From assembly GCF_000299915.1 (NCBI RefSeq), contig NZ_AMRI01000004.1:150931-214930 (forward strand): a stretch of 64,000 bases of DNA, in the 5' to 3' direction. The translations under genes were made by a program, and so were the position numbers. The notes beneath the pieces are model-generated. The model saw only the letters and a list, made by a program, of their open reading frames with translations, did not search any database and was not told the DNA's origin. Origin of the DNA: Gallaecimonas xiamenensis 3-C-1 (GTDB lineage: Bacteria; Pseudomonadota; Gammaproteobacteria; Enterobacterales; Gallaecimonadaceae). Shown here one piece after another: positions 17,784-27,355 of the stretch (position 1 is its first letter; every line of letters starts with the position of its first letter).

Positions 17784-18644
17784 ATGATTAAGAAGTTCAT
17801 AGACATCACCAAGCCAGGGATCATCTTCGGCAACCTGATTTCCGTTGCCGGCGGTTTCTTCCTGGCCGCCAAGGGCAGCTTTGAATGGCTGACCCTGGTA
17901 AGCACCCTGCTGGGGGTTTCCTTGGTGGTGGCCTGTGGTTGCGTGCTTAACAACTGTATCGACAGGGACATCGACAAGAAGATGGAAAGGACCCGTAACA
18001 GGGTACTGGCCCAGGGCGAATTGTCCCTTGGCGTTGCCCTGGCGTACGGTATTGTGCTTGGCGTGCTGGGTACCGGTTTGCTTTATGCCACCACCAACCT
18101 GTTGGCGGTGATGATAGTGCTGGCCGGCCTGGTGATTTACGTGGGCTTTTACAGCCTGCTGCTCAAGCGCAACTCGGTGCACGGTACCCTTATCGGCAGT
18201 TTCTCCGGTGCAGCGCCGCCCCTGGTGGGCTACTGCGCCGTGAGCAACGAGCTGGATCTGGGGGCCGTCATCCTCTTCTTGATCTTCAGTCTCTGGCAGA
18301 TGCCGCATTCCTACGCCATCGCCATTTTCCGCCTCAAGGACTACTCGGCCGCCTCCATTTGTGTGCTGCCGGTAGCCAAGGGCGTGGGTGTCACCAAAAA
18401 GCATATCGTGGCCTATATCGTGGCTTTCGTGCTGGCCAGCCTGTTGCTGACCATCACCGGCTACACCGGCTACGCCTACTTTGTGGTGGCCCTGGGCCTG
18501 GGCACCTATTGGCTGCATTTGGCCATCAAAGGCTACAAGACCAAGGACGACACCACCTGGGCGAGAAAGCTGTTCGGCTTTTCCATCCTGACGGTGACCT
18601 TGCTGAGCCTGATGATGTCCATCGATGTGGCGGTAGCGAACTAA
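17784..18644 (+). CDS. cyoE: Protoheme IX farnesyltransferase (heme O synthase)
   Basis: 286 residues. The UbiA-type Asp-rich motif [15 protein letters not shown] lies near residue 55-70, with further conserved [15 protein letters not shown] and multiple membrane helices. It farnesylates heme B to heme O, required for the CyoB binuclear centre. The start used is the ATG giving the usual [16 protein letters not shown] beginning; an upstream in-frame ATG at 17724 lies inside the intercistronic hairpin region. Confidence 0.96.
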   Translation: MIKKFIDITKPGIIFGNLISVAGGFFLAAKGSFEWLTLVSTLLGVSLVVACGCVLNNCIDRDIDKKMERTRNRVLAQGELSLGVALAYGIVLGVLGTGLLYATTNLLAVMIVLAGLVIYVGFYSLLLKRNSVHGTLIGSFSGAAPPLVGYCAVSNELDLGAVILFLIFSLWQMPHSYAIAIFRLKDYSAASICVLPVAKGVGVTKKHIVAYIVAFVLASLLLTITGYTGYAYFVVALGLGTYWLHLAIKGYKTKDDTTWARKLFGFSILTVTLLSLMMSIDVAVAN

Positions 18645-18656
18645 GGCTATCGAGAG

Positions 18657-18686
18657 AAAAAAGGCGCCCCTTGGGGCGCCTTTTTT
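18657..18686. terminator. Bidirectional terminator cyoE / thrC
   Basis: GGCGCCCC, loop TT, GGGGCGCC with TTTTTT on the plus side and AAAAAA on the other, ending both converging operons. The thrC stop lies just inside its right edge. Confidence 0.9.
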
Positions 18687-19935
18687 ATTGGCCGAGCAGA
18701 TGGTGGCGCAGGGCCGGCCAGTGGGCGTCGATGTCCTTGGACAGGTTGGGCTTGTCCATGGCCTGAGCCAGTGCCGGGGGCAGGGGTAAGTCCATGCCCA
18801 ATATGGCGCTGACGCTGTCGGCGAACTTGGCCGGGTGGGCGGTGCAGAGGAAGGCGCCCCTTTCCCCCGGAGCCAGGTTGTCCAGCAGTGCCTTGAAGGC
18901 CACGGCGCAGTGGGGTTCACCCAGGTAGTCGAGGATCTGCAGGGCCTGGATGGCGGCCTTGGTGTCTGCTTCGCTGACGGCGGCGGCGGCCAGCTGCCAG
19001 CCTTGGCTTTTCAGCAGGTGCTCGACCCTGGGCCAGTTGTTGGGCTTGGATACGTCCATGGCGTTGGACAGGGTGGCGACGGTGTAATGGGGTTGCCATT
19101 GGCCGCTTTGTAGGTAGCGGGGCACGGTGTCGTTGCTGTTGGTGGCAGCCACAAAGCGCTTGATGGGGGCGCCCATGGTCTTGGCCATCAGGCCGGCGGT
19201 GATGTCGCCGAAGTTGCCGCTGGGTACGCTTACCACCAGATCCGGCTGGGCCAGGGCCAGGTCCCAGTAATAAAGCACCTGGGCCAGCAGGCGGCTGATG
19301 TTGATGGAGTTGGCCGAGTTCAGGCCGCAGCGCTCTTTCACCTCCTGGTCGTCAAAGGCCGCTTTGACCAGGGCCTGGCAGTCGTCAAAGCTGCCGTTGA
19401 CCGCCAGGGTCTCGATGTTGCCACCCAGGGTGCAAAAGAGCTGCTCCTGGGGCCGGCTTATCTTGCCCTTGGGGTAGAGCACCACCACCCGCACCCCAGG
19501 CAGGTTGTGAAAGGCATGGGCTACGGCGGCGCCGGTGTCCCCTGAGGTGGCGGTCAGGATGGTGATGGCCTGGTCCTGGCCCAGCTGGGACAGACACTGG
19601 GCCATAAAGCGGGCGCCAAAGTCCTTGAACGCCAGGGTAGGCCCATGGAAAAGCTCCAGGGCGAAATGGGGGCCTACCGGCACCAGGGGCGCCTCGAAGG
19701 GGAAGGCGGCGGCGATCATCGCCGCCAGGGTGTCGTCCGAGTAGGTGCCCTTCAAGAAGGGGCTCAGTATAGCCTGGTAACGCTGGTGGCGGGGCAGGGC
19801 GCCGAGCACGGCAGCGTCGAGGCGGGGCAAGCTGTCCGGGAAAAACAGGCCCTGCTCCTGGCCCAGGCCCTGGGTCAGGGCCTGGCTGAAACTGACCCGC
19901 TCCTGGGGCACCTTGAGGTTGTAAAAATCCATCAT
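18685..19935 (-). CDS. thrC: Threonine synthase
   Basis: 416 residues. PLP lysine in HGPTLAFKDFGARF (Lys104), phosphate-binding TSGDTG motif. It converts O-phosphohomoserine to threonine. Of two in-frame ATGs I use the first, whose A is shared with the thrB TGA (TGATG coupling); the second codon later gives the classical MDFYNLK start, so either is possible. Last gene of thrABC. Confidence 0.95.
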   Translation of the reverse strand: MMDFYNLKVPQERVSFSQALTQGLGQEQGLFFPDSLPRLDAAVLGALPRHQRYQAILSPFLKGTYSDDTLAAMIAAAFPFEAPLVPVGPHFALELFHGPTLAFKDFGARFMAQCLSQLGQDQAITILTATSGDTGAAVAHAFHNLPGVRVVVLYPKGKISRPQEQLFCTLGGNIETLAVNGSFDDCQALVKAAFDDQEVKERCGLNSANSINISRLLAQVLYYWDLALAQPDLVVSVPSGNFGDITAGLMAKTMGAPIKRFVAATNSNDTVPRYLQSGQWQPHYTVATLSNAMDVSKPNNWPRVEHLLKSQGWQLAAAAVSEADTKAAIQALQILDYLGEPHCAVAFKALLDNLAPGERGAFLCTAHPAKFADSVSAILGMDLPLPPALAQAMDKPNLSKDIDAHWPALRHHLLGQ

Positions 19936-20834
19936 CACTCCAAAAAAGCGGCGCCGTCGTTGTCGACGCGGCACAAGTGGGCAAAGCCCTGTTGCGGGGA
20001 AACCCAAAGTTGGGCTTGGTCCAGGGCTTGGCGGGCCTTGGCCATGTCGTCAAAAACGGCAAAGAGGGTGGGGCCGGAGCCGGACAGGCCGGCGGCCAGG
20101 GCGCCCCCGGCTAGCAACCGGTCCTTTAGCTCGCTAAATCCCGGCACCAGGGGCGCCCGGTGGGGTTCTACCAGGGGGTCGAGCATCAAAGAGGCGGCTA
20201 AGGGGCCTTGCTGGCGATGCAGGGCGTCCACAAAGCGGCCAAGGCGAGCGGCCTGGGCCACGGCGTCCGCCAAGGGAATGGCCTTGGGCAGAAGCGCCCG
20301 CATGGCCTTGGTTTCCAGGCGAATGCCGGGATAGGCCAGGAGCCAAACCCAATCTTCTGGTACCGGCAGCTTGGCATCGTGAAGGCAAAGTCCGCCCAGC
20401 AGGCAAGGCAGCAGGTTGTCCCAGTGCACGCCACCAGACAGTTCCCCCTCCAGCTCCGCCATCAGCGCCCGTTCTGCTTCCGTGTCCAGGGGCTTGTCGA
20501 AGTAGCCGTTGATGGCCACGACGGCGGCCACCACACTGGCAGCGGACGAACCCAGGCCGGAGCCCACCGGCATGCCCTTTTCAAGGTGCATGGCCAGAGG
20601 CTGCTGGATCCCGGTCAGCTCGCGAAAGCGCCACAGGGCCTTTTCGACGATGTTGGTGCCTTTGAGTTCATGGGCATAGGGCCCGGTGACGGTGAGGCTG
20701 TCCTGCTCGGCGCTGGCCACCGCCAAGGTATCGCCCAGGGGGCTGCCGTCCAGGGGGCGAAGGGCCACCCCCAGGGTATCGAAACCGACGTTGAGGTTGG
20801 CCGAGGTGGCCGGTGCATAAACCCGCATCGTCAT
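19935..20834 (-). CDS. thrB: Homoserine kinase
   Basis: 299 residues, GHMP kinase. The nucleotide-binding [15 protein letters not shown] motif is near residue 90. It phosphorylates homoserine. The ATGA overlap with the thrA stop supports the start at 20834; a second ATG two codons later would give the more usual MRVYAP start. Confidence 0.95.
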   Translation of the reverse strand: MTMRVYAPATSANLNVGFDTLGVALRPLDGSPLGDTLAVASAEQDSLTVTGPYAHELKGTNIVEKALWRFRELTGIQQPLAMHLEKGMPVGSGLGSSAASVVAAVVAINGYFDKPLDTEAERALMAELEGELSGGVHWDNLLPCLLGGLCLHDAKLPVPEDWVWLLAYPGIRLETKAMRALLPKAIPLADAVAQAARLGRFVDALHRQQGPLAASLMLDPLVEPHRAPLVPGFSELKDRLLAGGALAAGLSGSGPTLFAVFDDMAKARQALDQAQLWVSPQQGFAHLCRVDNDGAAFLE

Positions 20835-23224
20835 ACCTCCCGCATCCAGTTGAGGGTACGCAGTATGTCGGCGAAGATACCTGCGGCGGTAACGTCGGCG
20901 CCGGCTCCATAGCCTCGCAGCAGCAGCGGCACCGGGCTGTAGTAGCGGGTCAAAAAGGCCAGGGCATTCTCGCCGTCCCGTACCCGGTGCAGAGGGTGGG
21001 CGGCGTCCACGGCCTGGATGCCGACCTTGCCTTGGCCCTGGCTTATCTGGCCTACGTAGCGCAGTACCTTGCCCTGGGCCTTGGCGTCTGCCACCAGGGC
21101 GGCAAAATGGCTGTCCAGTTCCCCCAGGCGGGCCAGGAACTGCTCCTTATCGAGTTGTTCGAACTCATCAGGCAGCAGGCCCTCCAGGGCGATGTCCGCC
21201 AGTTCCAGCTCAAGCCCCGCCTCCCGGGCCAGGATAAGCACCTTGCGGGCCACGTCCATACCGGACAGGTCGTCCCTGGGGTCGGGCTCGGTAAAGCCCT
21301 TGTCCATGGCTTCCAGTACCGCTTCGGAGAAGGCGGCGCCGTCTTCCAGGCGTCCTAGCAGGAAGGACAGGGAGCCGGACAGTATCCCCGAGAAGCTTTG
21401 CAGTTCGTCGCCGGCATGAAGCAGGTTTTGCAGGTTTTCGATAACCGGCAGGCCGGCCCCCACTGTGGTGTCGTAGAGGTAGCGGCGGCGATGCTGCTTG
21501 GCGGTTTTCTTCAGGGCCTGGTACTGGGCCAGGGGGCCGGCGTTGCCCTTTTTATTGGGGGTCACCACATGGAAACCGGCTTTAAGGAAGTCCTGGTAGT
21601 TAAGGGGCAGGTCGCTAGATGCCGAGCAGTCCACCAGCACCGGGTTTAAAAGCTCCTGGCCAAGGGCCTTGAGTTTGTCCAGATCCAAGGGCTGGCCATC
21701 TTGGGCCAATTGGTCTTGCCAGTGGGCCAGGGTCAGGCCCTTGGCATCCACCAGCATCTGCTGGCTGTTGGACAGCGCCACCACTTTGGCGTTGATGCCC
21801 TGTTTGGCCAGCCAATGGCTTTGGGCATCCAGCTGGCGCAGCAGTTCGCTGCCGACATTGCCGCTGCCCAGCAGCACCAGCTCCAGGGGCATGGACGAAT
21901 CGAAAAAGGCCTGGTGCACCATCTTCAGGCCCCGGCCGGCGCAATCGCCGGGGATCACCGCCGAGATGGCCCGCTCGCTGGAGCCCTGGGCTATGGCCAC
22001 CACATTGATATTGGCCCGGCCCAGCTGGGTAAAGCAGCGGCCGGCCACCCCCTTGGCTTGGCACATGTTGTCGCCGATCAGGGTAAGGATCGCCAGGTCC
22101 CGCTGCACCAGCACCGGCTCGAGCATGCCCGAGGCCAGCTCCAGGGCAAAGGCCTCTTCGATATGGTTGACCGCCCGCCGTTCGTCGGCGGCGCTCAGGC
22201 AAAAGCTGATGCTGTACTCGCTGGAGGACTGGGTGATCAGCAGCACCGATACCCCGGCCTGGCTGACGGCGGCAAAGATACGGCTGGCCATGCCTACCAT
22301 GCCCTTAAGGCCGGGGCCACTCACCGACACCATTACCACTTCATTGAGGCTGGACAGGGCCTTGACCGGCTTGTCTGACGCCTCGGCGTTGCTGTCGATG
22401 CGGGTGCCGGGCAGGGCCGGGTCCAGGCTGGAGCGGATCCAGGTGGGGATCTGAAAACGGCCCACCGGCCCCAGGGTCTTGGGGTGCAGCACCTTGGCAC
22501 CGAAGTGGGACAGCTCCAGGGCCTCGGCAAAGGACAGTTGGCGCAGCTTTTGGGCCTCAGGCACCAAGCGGGGGTCGCACTGGTAGACCCCGTCCACGTC
22601 GGTCCAGATGATCAGCTCGTCTGCCCCCAGGCAGGCGGCCAGCACGGCAGCGGAGTAGTCCGAGCCATTGCGGCCCAGCAGGCATTGGCCACCGTCCCGG
22701 TGGCCGGCATAGAAACCGGCCATGATGGCAAGATTGGGCTTTTTCTCCCTGAGGCCCCGGCATTTGTTGCGCGAGGCATCCAGGTCCACCAGGGCGTCCA
22801 GGCGCTGGCCGTAGCCGAGGAAGAGGCCGGCAGGGTCCAATTGCAGCGGCTGGTATTGGCTCAACAGATGGCAAAGTACCAGTACCGATAGCCGCTCACC
22901 GGCGCTGGCGATGGCTACCCTGGTGCCTTCCGGGCAACTGCCCAGCAGGGCGATACCCTGGCACCAGGCTTCCAACTGCTTGGTCCACTGGGCCAGGGGT
23001 TCGGCCAGGGCCGGGTAGGCCTGCACCCAGGGTTGGGTCAGGGTCAGGATATCGGTGGCCTGGGTGTCGTCGCACAGGGCGACCAGTTTGTTGGTAACCC
23101 CGGCCGGGGCCGACAGCACTACCGCCACCTCGCCCTGGGCCAGGGCTTGCCTGACCTGCTCGGCAACGGCTTCGAAACGCTGTGGGTCCGCCAGGGAACT
23201 GCCACCGAATTTCATGACCTGCAT
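20831..23224 (-). CDS. thrA: Bifunctional aspartokinase / homoserine dehydrogenase I
   Basis: 797 residues. Aspartokinase domain first ([13 protein letters not shown] at the start, later [10 protein letters not shown]), an ACT regulatory pair (about 310-460), then the homoserine dehydrogenase Rossmann domain ([18 protein letters not shown] near 460) with the conserved KKGNAGP and GAGLPV segments. It catalyses steps 1 and 3 of threonine synthesis and is feedback inhibited by threonine in this family. Follows the leader peptide and attenuator. Confidence 0.96.
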   Translation of the reverse strand: MQVMKFGGSSLADPQRFEAVAEQVRQALAQGEVAVVLSAPAGVTNKLVALCDDTQATDILTLTQPWVQAYPALAEPLAQWTKQLEAWCQGIALLGSCPEGTRVAIASAGERLSVLVLCHLLSQYQPLQLDPAGLFLGYGQRLDALVDLDASRNKCRGLREKKPNLAIMAGFYAGHRDGGQCLLGRNGSDYSAAVLAACLGADELIIWTDVDGVYQCDPRLVPEAQKLRQLSFAEALELSHFGAKVLHPKTLGPVGRFQIPTWIRSSLDPALPGTRIDSNAEASDKPVKALSSLNEVVMVSVSGPGLKGMVGMASRIFAAVSQAGVSVLLITQSSSEYSISFCLSAADERRAVNHIEEAFALELASGMLEPVLVQRDLAILTLIGDNMCQAKGVAGRCFTQLGRANINVVAIAQGSSERAISAVIPGDCAGRGLKMVHQAFFDSSMPLELVLLGSGNVGSELLRQLDAQSHWLAKQGINAKVVALSNSQQMLVDAKGLTLAHWQDQLAQDGQPLDLDKLKALGQELLNPVLVDCSASSDLPLNYQDFLKAGFHVVTPNKKGNAGPLAQYQALKKTAKQHRRRYLYDTTVGAGLPVIENLQNLLHAGDELQSFSGILSGSLSFLLGRLEDGAAFSEAVLEAMDKGFTEPDPRDDLSGMDVARKVLILAREAGLELELADIALEGLLPDEFEQLDKEQFLARLGELDSHFAALVADAKAQGKVLRYVGQISQGQGKVGIQAVDAAHPLHRVRDGENALAFLTRYYSPVPLLLRGYGAGADVTAAGIFADILRTLNWMREV

Positions 23225-23244
23225 TTTCTTTTCTCCAGATAAAC

Positions 23245-23273
23245 AAAAAGCCCGCCTTGGGGGGCGGGCTTTT
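23245..23273 (-). terminator. thr attenuator terminator
   Basis: On the minus strand AAAAGCCCGCC, loop CCCCAA, GGCGGGCTTTTT, lying between the leader peptide stop and thrA. Such a terminator in front of a biosynthetic gene and after a Thr/Ile-rich leader is the standard attenuation layout. An antiterminator pairing was not worked out. Confidence 0.85.
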
Positions 23274-23294
23274 CTGCGTGTGGTGATGATTTGT

Positions 23295-23381
23295 TCAGCT
23301 CACCATAAGCGCCCGCCAGTTCCACCAGGTGGTGGTACCGGTAATAGTGCGGGTGGTAATGGTGAGGTTGAACAGATTCAT
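23295..23381 (-). CDS. thrL: thr operon leader peptide
   Basis: 28 codons. Eight are Thr (residues 7, 9, 10, 12, 14, 16, 17, 18) and two are Ile (8, 13). A GGAG ribosome site precedes the ATG. The short peptide is not conserved in sequence with E. coli ThrL but follows the same logic: stalling at Thr or Ile codons when charged tRNA is scarce would prevent the terminator at 23245-23273 from forming. The tail includes three Trp codons (19, 20, 22), unusual for a thr leader. Confidence 0.85.
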   Translation of the reverse strand: MNLFNLTITTRTITGTTTWWNWRALMVS

Positions 23382-23442
23382 CAGTGTCTCCAAGTAACGC
23401 CTTTATCCTTTCCTCAGGGGGCGGGTCTGTGTCAACAACTTT

Positions 23443-24525
23443 TTAAAAATAATAGCCGATATTGATATTGAGCCGCGAGTGCCAGCCGTCATTGAGGGGG
23501 CTGGCCAGGCCGACACCGTCGCCGCCGGCAAACCACATGTTCTTACCGGCTATCCAGTCGACATAAGTGTAAAGGCCACCCTTGGCCAGCATGCAGCCGG
23601 TCACGTTTTGGATAGAATTGTCCACGCCGTTTCCCGATGCCAGGGTCTGGGTGTGGTCGTTGTAGCAGGTTATGCTGTCAACAAAGTCGTTTTTTACTGT
23701 AAAGGTCTTGGCGACATTGAAAGACACCACATCGGCTTCGCTGGCCACCTCGAAGGGGAACTGGAAGGCAGACAGGGACACGGTATCGGTACCGGTGTCG
23801 AAACGGTAGTGCACTTCCTGCAATTGCAGCTGCCAGCCGCTGGGGTGGGTCCAGTCGGCGTGCAGGGCAGCTGCCCAGCGATTATCGTGGGTCTTGGAAT
23901 AATAACGGTACAAACGACCGTACTGGGCCGAGGCCCCCAGTTTCAAGGTACCGTCCAGGGCATCAAGGGATCTCTCGGCCCGCAGGTTCAACTGGCCGTT
24001 TTCGTCGGCCCTTTCGCCGTCCACGGCGGCCAGATCGAAGGAGTAGCGGTCATAGCGGTCGCCGTTGTCGTACTCGGCGTTATGGAAGTAACCGGCGTGC
24101 AGCAGCCAATCGCCACTTTTTTGCTCGTAGACGATGCCGGTGTCGTAGTCGTCTTCCAGGCCCAAATAATAGGTGCCGCCAAACCAGAAGCTGTGGGAGG
24201 ACACCGGCAACAGGCCAAAGGGCACCAGCGTTACCCCGGCGCGAATATTGCGGTCTTCATCGAAGCGGTAGCCCACGTAAGCATGATGTATGGCCTCGAA
24301 GTCCTGGTACCAGCGGTATTGGGCCGAGTAGAACCAGTTGCCCTCGTCGCCATTCACGTCCAGCCGGAACAGCTCGATGTCCCATTCGCCATTCTTGTCC
24401 TTATTGTTCTGGTCGTAATCTTTCCAGGCGTAGCTGACCCGGAAGGCACCGCCCAGTTTGACGTCGGCCACCGCCGGTTGGCATAGCAGCAGTCCCAGGG
24501 AGCAGAGCAAAAGGTTTGACTTCAT
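23443..24525 (-). CDS. Outer-membrane porin-like beta-barrel protein
   Basis: 360 residues with a signal peptide (cleaved near AVA-D), aromatic-alternating strands throughout and a C-terminal Phe (IGYYF), the outer-membrane sorting signal. It starts VKLGGAFRVSYAWKDYD and contains GVTLVPFGLLPVSSHSFWFGG, similar to OprO/OprP-like or uncharacterised barrel proteins. I do not recognise the substrate. It is transcribed towards thrL; its 3' end overlaps the thr upstream region. Confidence 0.8.
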   Translation of the reverse strand: MKSNLLLCSLGLLLCQPAVADVKLGGAFRVSYAWKDYDQNNKDKNGEWDIELFRLDVNGDEGNWFYSAQYRWYQDFEAIHHAYVGYRFDEDRNIRAGVTLVPFGLLPVSSHSFWFGGTYYLGLEDDYDTGIVYEQKSGDWLLHAGYFHNAEYDNGDRYDRYSFDLAAVDGERADENGQLNLRAERSLDALDGTLKLGASAQYGRLYRYYSKTHDNRWAAALHADWTHPSGWQLQLQEVHYRFDTGTDTVSLSAFQFPFEVASEADVVSFNVAKTFTVKNDFVDSITCYNDHTQTLASGNGVDNSIQNVTGCMLAKGGLYTYVDWIAGKNMWFAGGDGVGLASPLNDGWHSRLNINIGYYF

Positions 24526-24650
24526 AACGGCCTCTTTTCGTTAGCAAGCAAATAAGTATGAAGCCAAGGTTGGAGACGATCAAATCAAGGACTTACAATG
24601 CGGATTGTTCGCAGTCTAAAATACCGCTTTTTGACCCCAGAGGTGGCCTC

Positions 24651-25136
24651 ATGCAACCTGTCGACGAAGTGCTCACGGCGCTGCGGCGCATCATTCGCGC
24701 CATCGATCTTCATTCCCGCCAATTGACCAAAGAAACCTCCCTGACCGGGCCGCAGCTGATGCTGATGCGGGCCATCGCCGATCACCCGGGGGACACCACC
24801 CGCAGCATTGCCAAGCTGGTCAACCTGTCCCAGGCTACAGTTACCAGCATTATTGACCGCCTTGAGGCTAGGACACTGGTGATCCGCCAGCGCTCTACAC
24901 TGGACAAGCGCAAGGTGGAATTAACCTTGACCGAGGAAGGCAAGGAGGCCCTGTCCAAAGCGCCGGCCCTTCTGCAAAACGCCTTCATCAAGCAATTCGA
25001 AGAATTGGCCCAGTGGGAACAGACCCTGATCCTGAGTTCCTTGCAACGGGTAGCCAGCATGATGGACGCCGAAGACATCGACGCCTCCCCCATGCTCACC
25101 CTGGAGCAGCATTTGGCTTCGACCAAAGGCGAATAG
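24651..25136 (+). CDS. MarR-family transcriptional regulator
   Basis: 161 residues. Winged HTH with the recognition region LVNLSQATVTSIIDRLEARTLV and the wing DKRKVELTLTEEGKEAL. The opening (DEVLTALRRIIRAIDLHSRQL) reminds me of EctR/CosR-type osmotic repressors, but this is weak. ATG at 24651 follows AGAGGTGG; the longer frame adds a low-complexity stretch. It lies between two porins, either of which it might control. Confidence 0.85.
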   Translation: MQPVDEVLTALRRIIRAIDLHSRQLTKETSLTGPQLMLMRAIADHPGDTTRSIAKLVNLSQATVTSIIDRLEARTLVIRQRSTLDKRKVELTLTEEGKEALSKAPALLQNAFIKQFEELAQWEQTLILSSLQRVASMMDAEDIDASPMLTLEQHLASTKGE

Positions 25137-25234
25137 GCAAGGTAGGGAACTTTTGACATATTTCATAAATGAAGCTTTGGTAACAATTTAGAAAAATTGG
25201 CCTTTGCTGCAGAACCACTACAGGAAGAGAGATC

Positions 25235-26425
25235 ATGAAAAAGAGCCTTATCGCAGGTGCCATCGGCGCCGTCATGTCCATGCCCAGCCACGCGGCTTTC
25301 GAGCTGCTGAAAACTGACACCACGACCGTGACCTTCGGTGGCTACACCAAGGCAACTGTCAACCTCAGCAAGTACAGCGAGAAGACCCCTGATAGCAGCA
25401 GCCTCGGCCGTATCTACAACGTGCCCAGCCTCATTCCTGTTTCTGGTGGGGCCACTGAAGGCGACGGCAACAACAACGACGCCGTCCTGGATTTCACTGC
25501 GCGCGAGTCCCGTTTCAACTTCGGCACCAGCACCATCATTGAAGGTCACACCATCAAGACCTTCCTGGAACTGGACTTCCTGTCCAGCTTCGTAGGCGAC
25601 GAGCGCACTTCTAACTCCACCGCGCCCCGTATTCGCCACGCCTATGTCACCTACGACAACTGGCTGATCGGTCAAACCTTCACCACCTTTGAAAACCTGG
25701 CAGCCCTGCCTGACAGCACCGACTTCCTGCCTGCTGCCGATGGTACTGTCTTCAACCGCCAGCCGATGATCCGTTACACCTCCGGTAACTGGATGTTCGC
25801 TGCCGAAAACCCGGAAACCACCTACAACCCCTACGGTGCCAGTGGCCGTGTTGACGAAGACAACAGCGTGCTGCCCGACCTGGTTGCCCGTTACAACATG
25901 AAAGGTGACTGGGGCTCCGTTGCCGTTTCCGGCTTGTTGCGCCAGCTGCGCGCCGACACCCTGGATGCCAACGGCGACGTGCAAGACAACGAAACCACTA
26001 CCGGCTTCGGTGTCAACGTCTCCGGTATGCTGAAAGTCGGCCAGACCGACGACTTCCGTTTCTCTGTCACCGGTGGTGAAGGTATCGGCCGTTATGTTGC
26101 CCTGAACACCTTCAACGGTGCCTACGCCCAGGCTGACGGCGGTCTGGAAGCCATTTCCACCGTTTCTGCCTTTGCTGCCTATCGCCACTTCTGGAACGAC
26201 CAATGGCGCTCCACCTTCATGGTGTCCGGCACTTGGGCCGATATCGATGAAGAGATGAACCAGGCCGTGACCAAGCAGGTTCAGTCTGCGCACGTCAACC
26301 TGATCTACTCCCCGGTCAAACCCATCTCCTTCGGCGTGGAGTACATCTACGCCGAGCGTGAGCTGGAGAACGGTGAAGACGGCGATCTGAATCGTCTGCA
26401 GTTCTCTGCCAAGTACGTTTTCTAA
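25235..26425 (+). CDS. DcaP-family trimeric porin
   Basis: 396 residues with signal peptide ending SHA-A, and a beta-barrel ending in Phe. The features VTFGGYTKATVNLS, then FTARESRFNFGTST and IRHAYVTYDNWLIGQTFTTF are typical of DcaP-like porins, which pass dicarboxylates and negatively charged solutes. A link to the dicarboxylate/aromatic-acid genes at the start of the window is conceivable but only by function. Codon use is highly biased to C-ending codons, as in strongly expressed genes. Confidence 0.88.
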   Translation: MKKSLIAGAIGAVMSMPSHAAFELLKTDTTTVTFGGYTKATVNLSKYSEKTPDSSSLGRIYNVPSLIPVSGGATEGDGNNNDAVLDFTARESRFNFGTSTIIEGHTIKTFLELDFLSSFVGDERTSNSTAPRIRHAYVTYDNWLIGQTFTTFENLAALPDSTDFLPAADGTVFNRQPMIRYTSGNWMFAAENPETTYNPYGASGRVDEDNSVLPDLVARYNMKGDWGSVAVSGLLRQLRADTLDANGDVQDNETTTGFGVNVSGMLKVGQTDDFRFSVTGGEGIGRYVALNTFNGAYAQADGGLEAISTVSAFAAYRHFWNDQWRSTFMVSGTWADIDEEMNQAVTKQVQSAHVNLIYSPVKPISFGVEYIYAERELENGEDGDLNRLQFSAKYVF

Positions 26426-26440
26426 TCCAAACGTCGTAGC

Positions 26441-26468
26441 AAAAGCGCCGCATTAGCGGCGCTTTTTT
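26441..26468 (+). terminator. Terminator after DcaP-like porin
   Basis: AAAAGCGCCGC, loop ATTA, GCGGCGCTTTT with further T. A strong rho-independent terminator. Confidence 0.9.
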
Positions 26469-26561
26469 GTTAGCCTCACTTTTCCCTTCCGCTGCGTTTT
26501 CAACGGCGCAGCAGCGCAACGCATCTCGCATTCTTCTCACAAGACAATGGCAGGTTAGTGC

Positions 26562-27302
26562 ATGGACAGATTTACCGATCGCCGGATCCTGATCACCGGC
26601 GGCTCCAACGGCATGGGTTTGGCGGGGGCCAAGCAGCTGGTGGCAGAAGGGGCCAAGGTGGCTATCACGGGGCGCAATGCCGCGCGCCTGGCCGCTGCCA
26701 GGGCGCTTTTCTCGCAAGAACACCTGGTGTTGGCCAACGACGGTGCCCAGGCCGATACCGGGGACAAACTGGCCGAGGCCCTGGCTGCCTGGGGCCCACT
26801 GGATGGGCTTTGGCTCAATGCCGGGGTGGCGGTCTTGGACGATGCAGCCCAGGCCGACTGCGGCAGTTTTGACCGGATCATGTACACCAATGTCCGGGGC
26901 CCCACGCTGCAATTGTCGGCCTTGCTGCCGCTGCTGAAGGACGGCGCCTCTGTGGTGTTGACCTCCTCTTCTTCTGCCTATGAAGGGGCAGCGGCCACCG
27001 GCCTTTATGGCGCCGCCAAAGGGGCGGTGATCGCCCTGGCGCGCAGTTGGGCCAGCGCCCTGGCACCACGAAAGATCAGGGTCAATGTGCTGGTGCCAGG
27101 GCCCATAGAAACGGGATTTCGGGATTTTTTGGCAGAAGAGGCCAAGGCGAACTTTGAAGCCGGGGTCTTGACCCAGGTGCCCCTGGCCAGGGTAGGAGAC
27201 GCCGAGGAGGCAGCCAATGCCGCGCTCTTCTTGCTGTCTGACCATGCCTCTTACATCACCGGCAGCCAGTTGCCTGTGGACGGTGGCCTTATTCGCCGCT
27301 GA
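26562..27302 (+). CDS. SDR-family oxidoreductase
   Basis: 246 residues, classical SDR. TGGSNGMG cofactor motif (12-19), NAG (86-88), a Ser in TSSSS, Tyr149 and Lys153 (YGAAK). The C-terminal SYITGSQLPVDGGL is the standard substrate-loop end. The residue after the second beta strand is Arg (TGRN), which often goes with NADP use. Substrate unknown; it is a single gene behind the porin terminator. Confidence 0.88.
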   Translation: MDRFTDRRILITGGSNGMGLAGAKQLVAEGAKVAITGRNAARLAAARALFSQEHLVLANDGAQADTGDKLAEALAAWGPLDGLWLNAGVAVLDDAAQADCGSFDRIMYTNVRGPTLQLSALLPLLKDGASVVLTSSSSAYEGAAATGLYGAAKGAVIALARSWASALAPRKIRVNVLVPGPIETGFRDFLAEEAKANFEAGVLTQVPLARVGDAEEAANAALFLLSDHASYITGSQLPVDGGLIRR

Positions 27303-27306
27303 CCAC

Positions 27307-27332
27307 AAAAAAGCCCGCCGGTAAGGGCGGGC
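27307..27332 (-). terminator. Terminator after acs
   Basis: On the minus strand GCCCGCC, short loop, GGCGGGC and a six-T tail (AAAAAA at 27307-27312 on plus). It ends acs and separates it from the SDR gene. Confidence 0.85.
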
Positions 27333-27355
27333 CAAGATACGGCTGGTTGGGAAAC

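Noticed and set aside
23430..23435. TTGACA as the -35 of the thr promoter
   Set aside because: No acceptable -10 at 16-18 bases; the best match is about 22 bases away.
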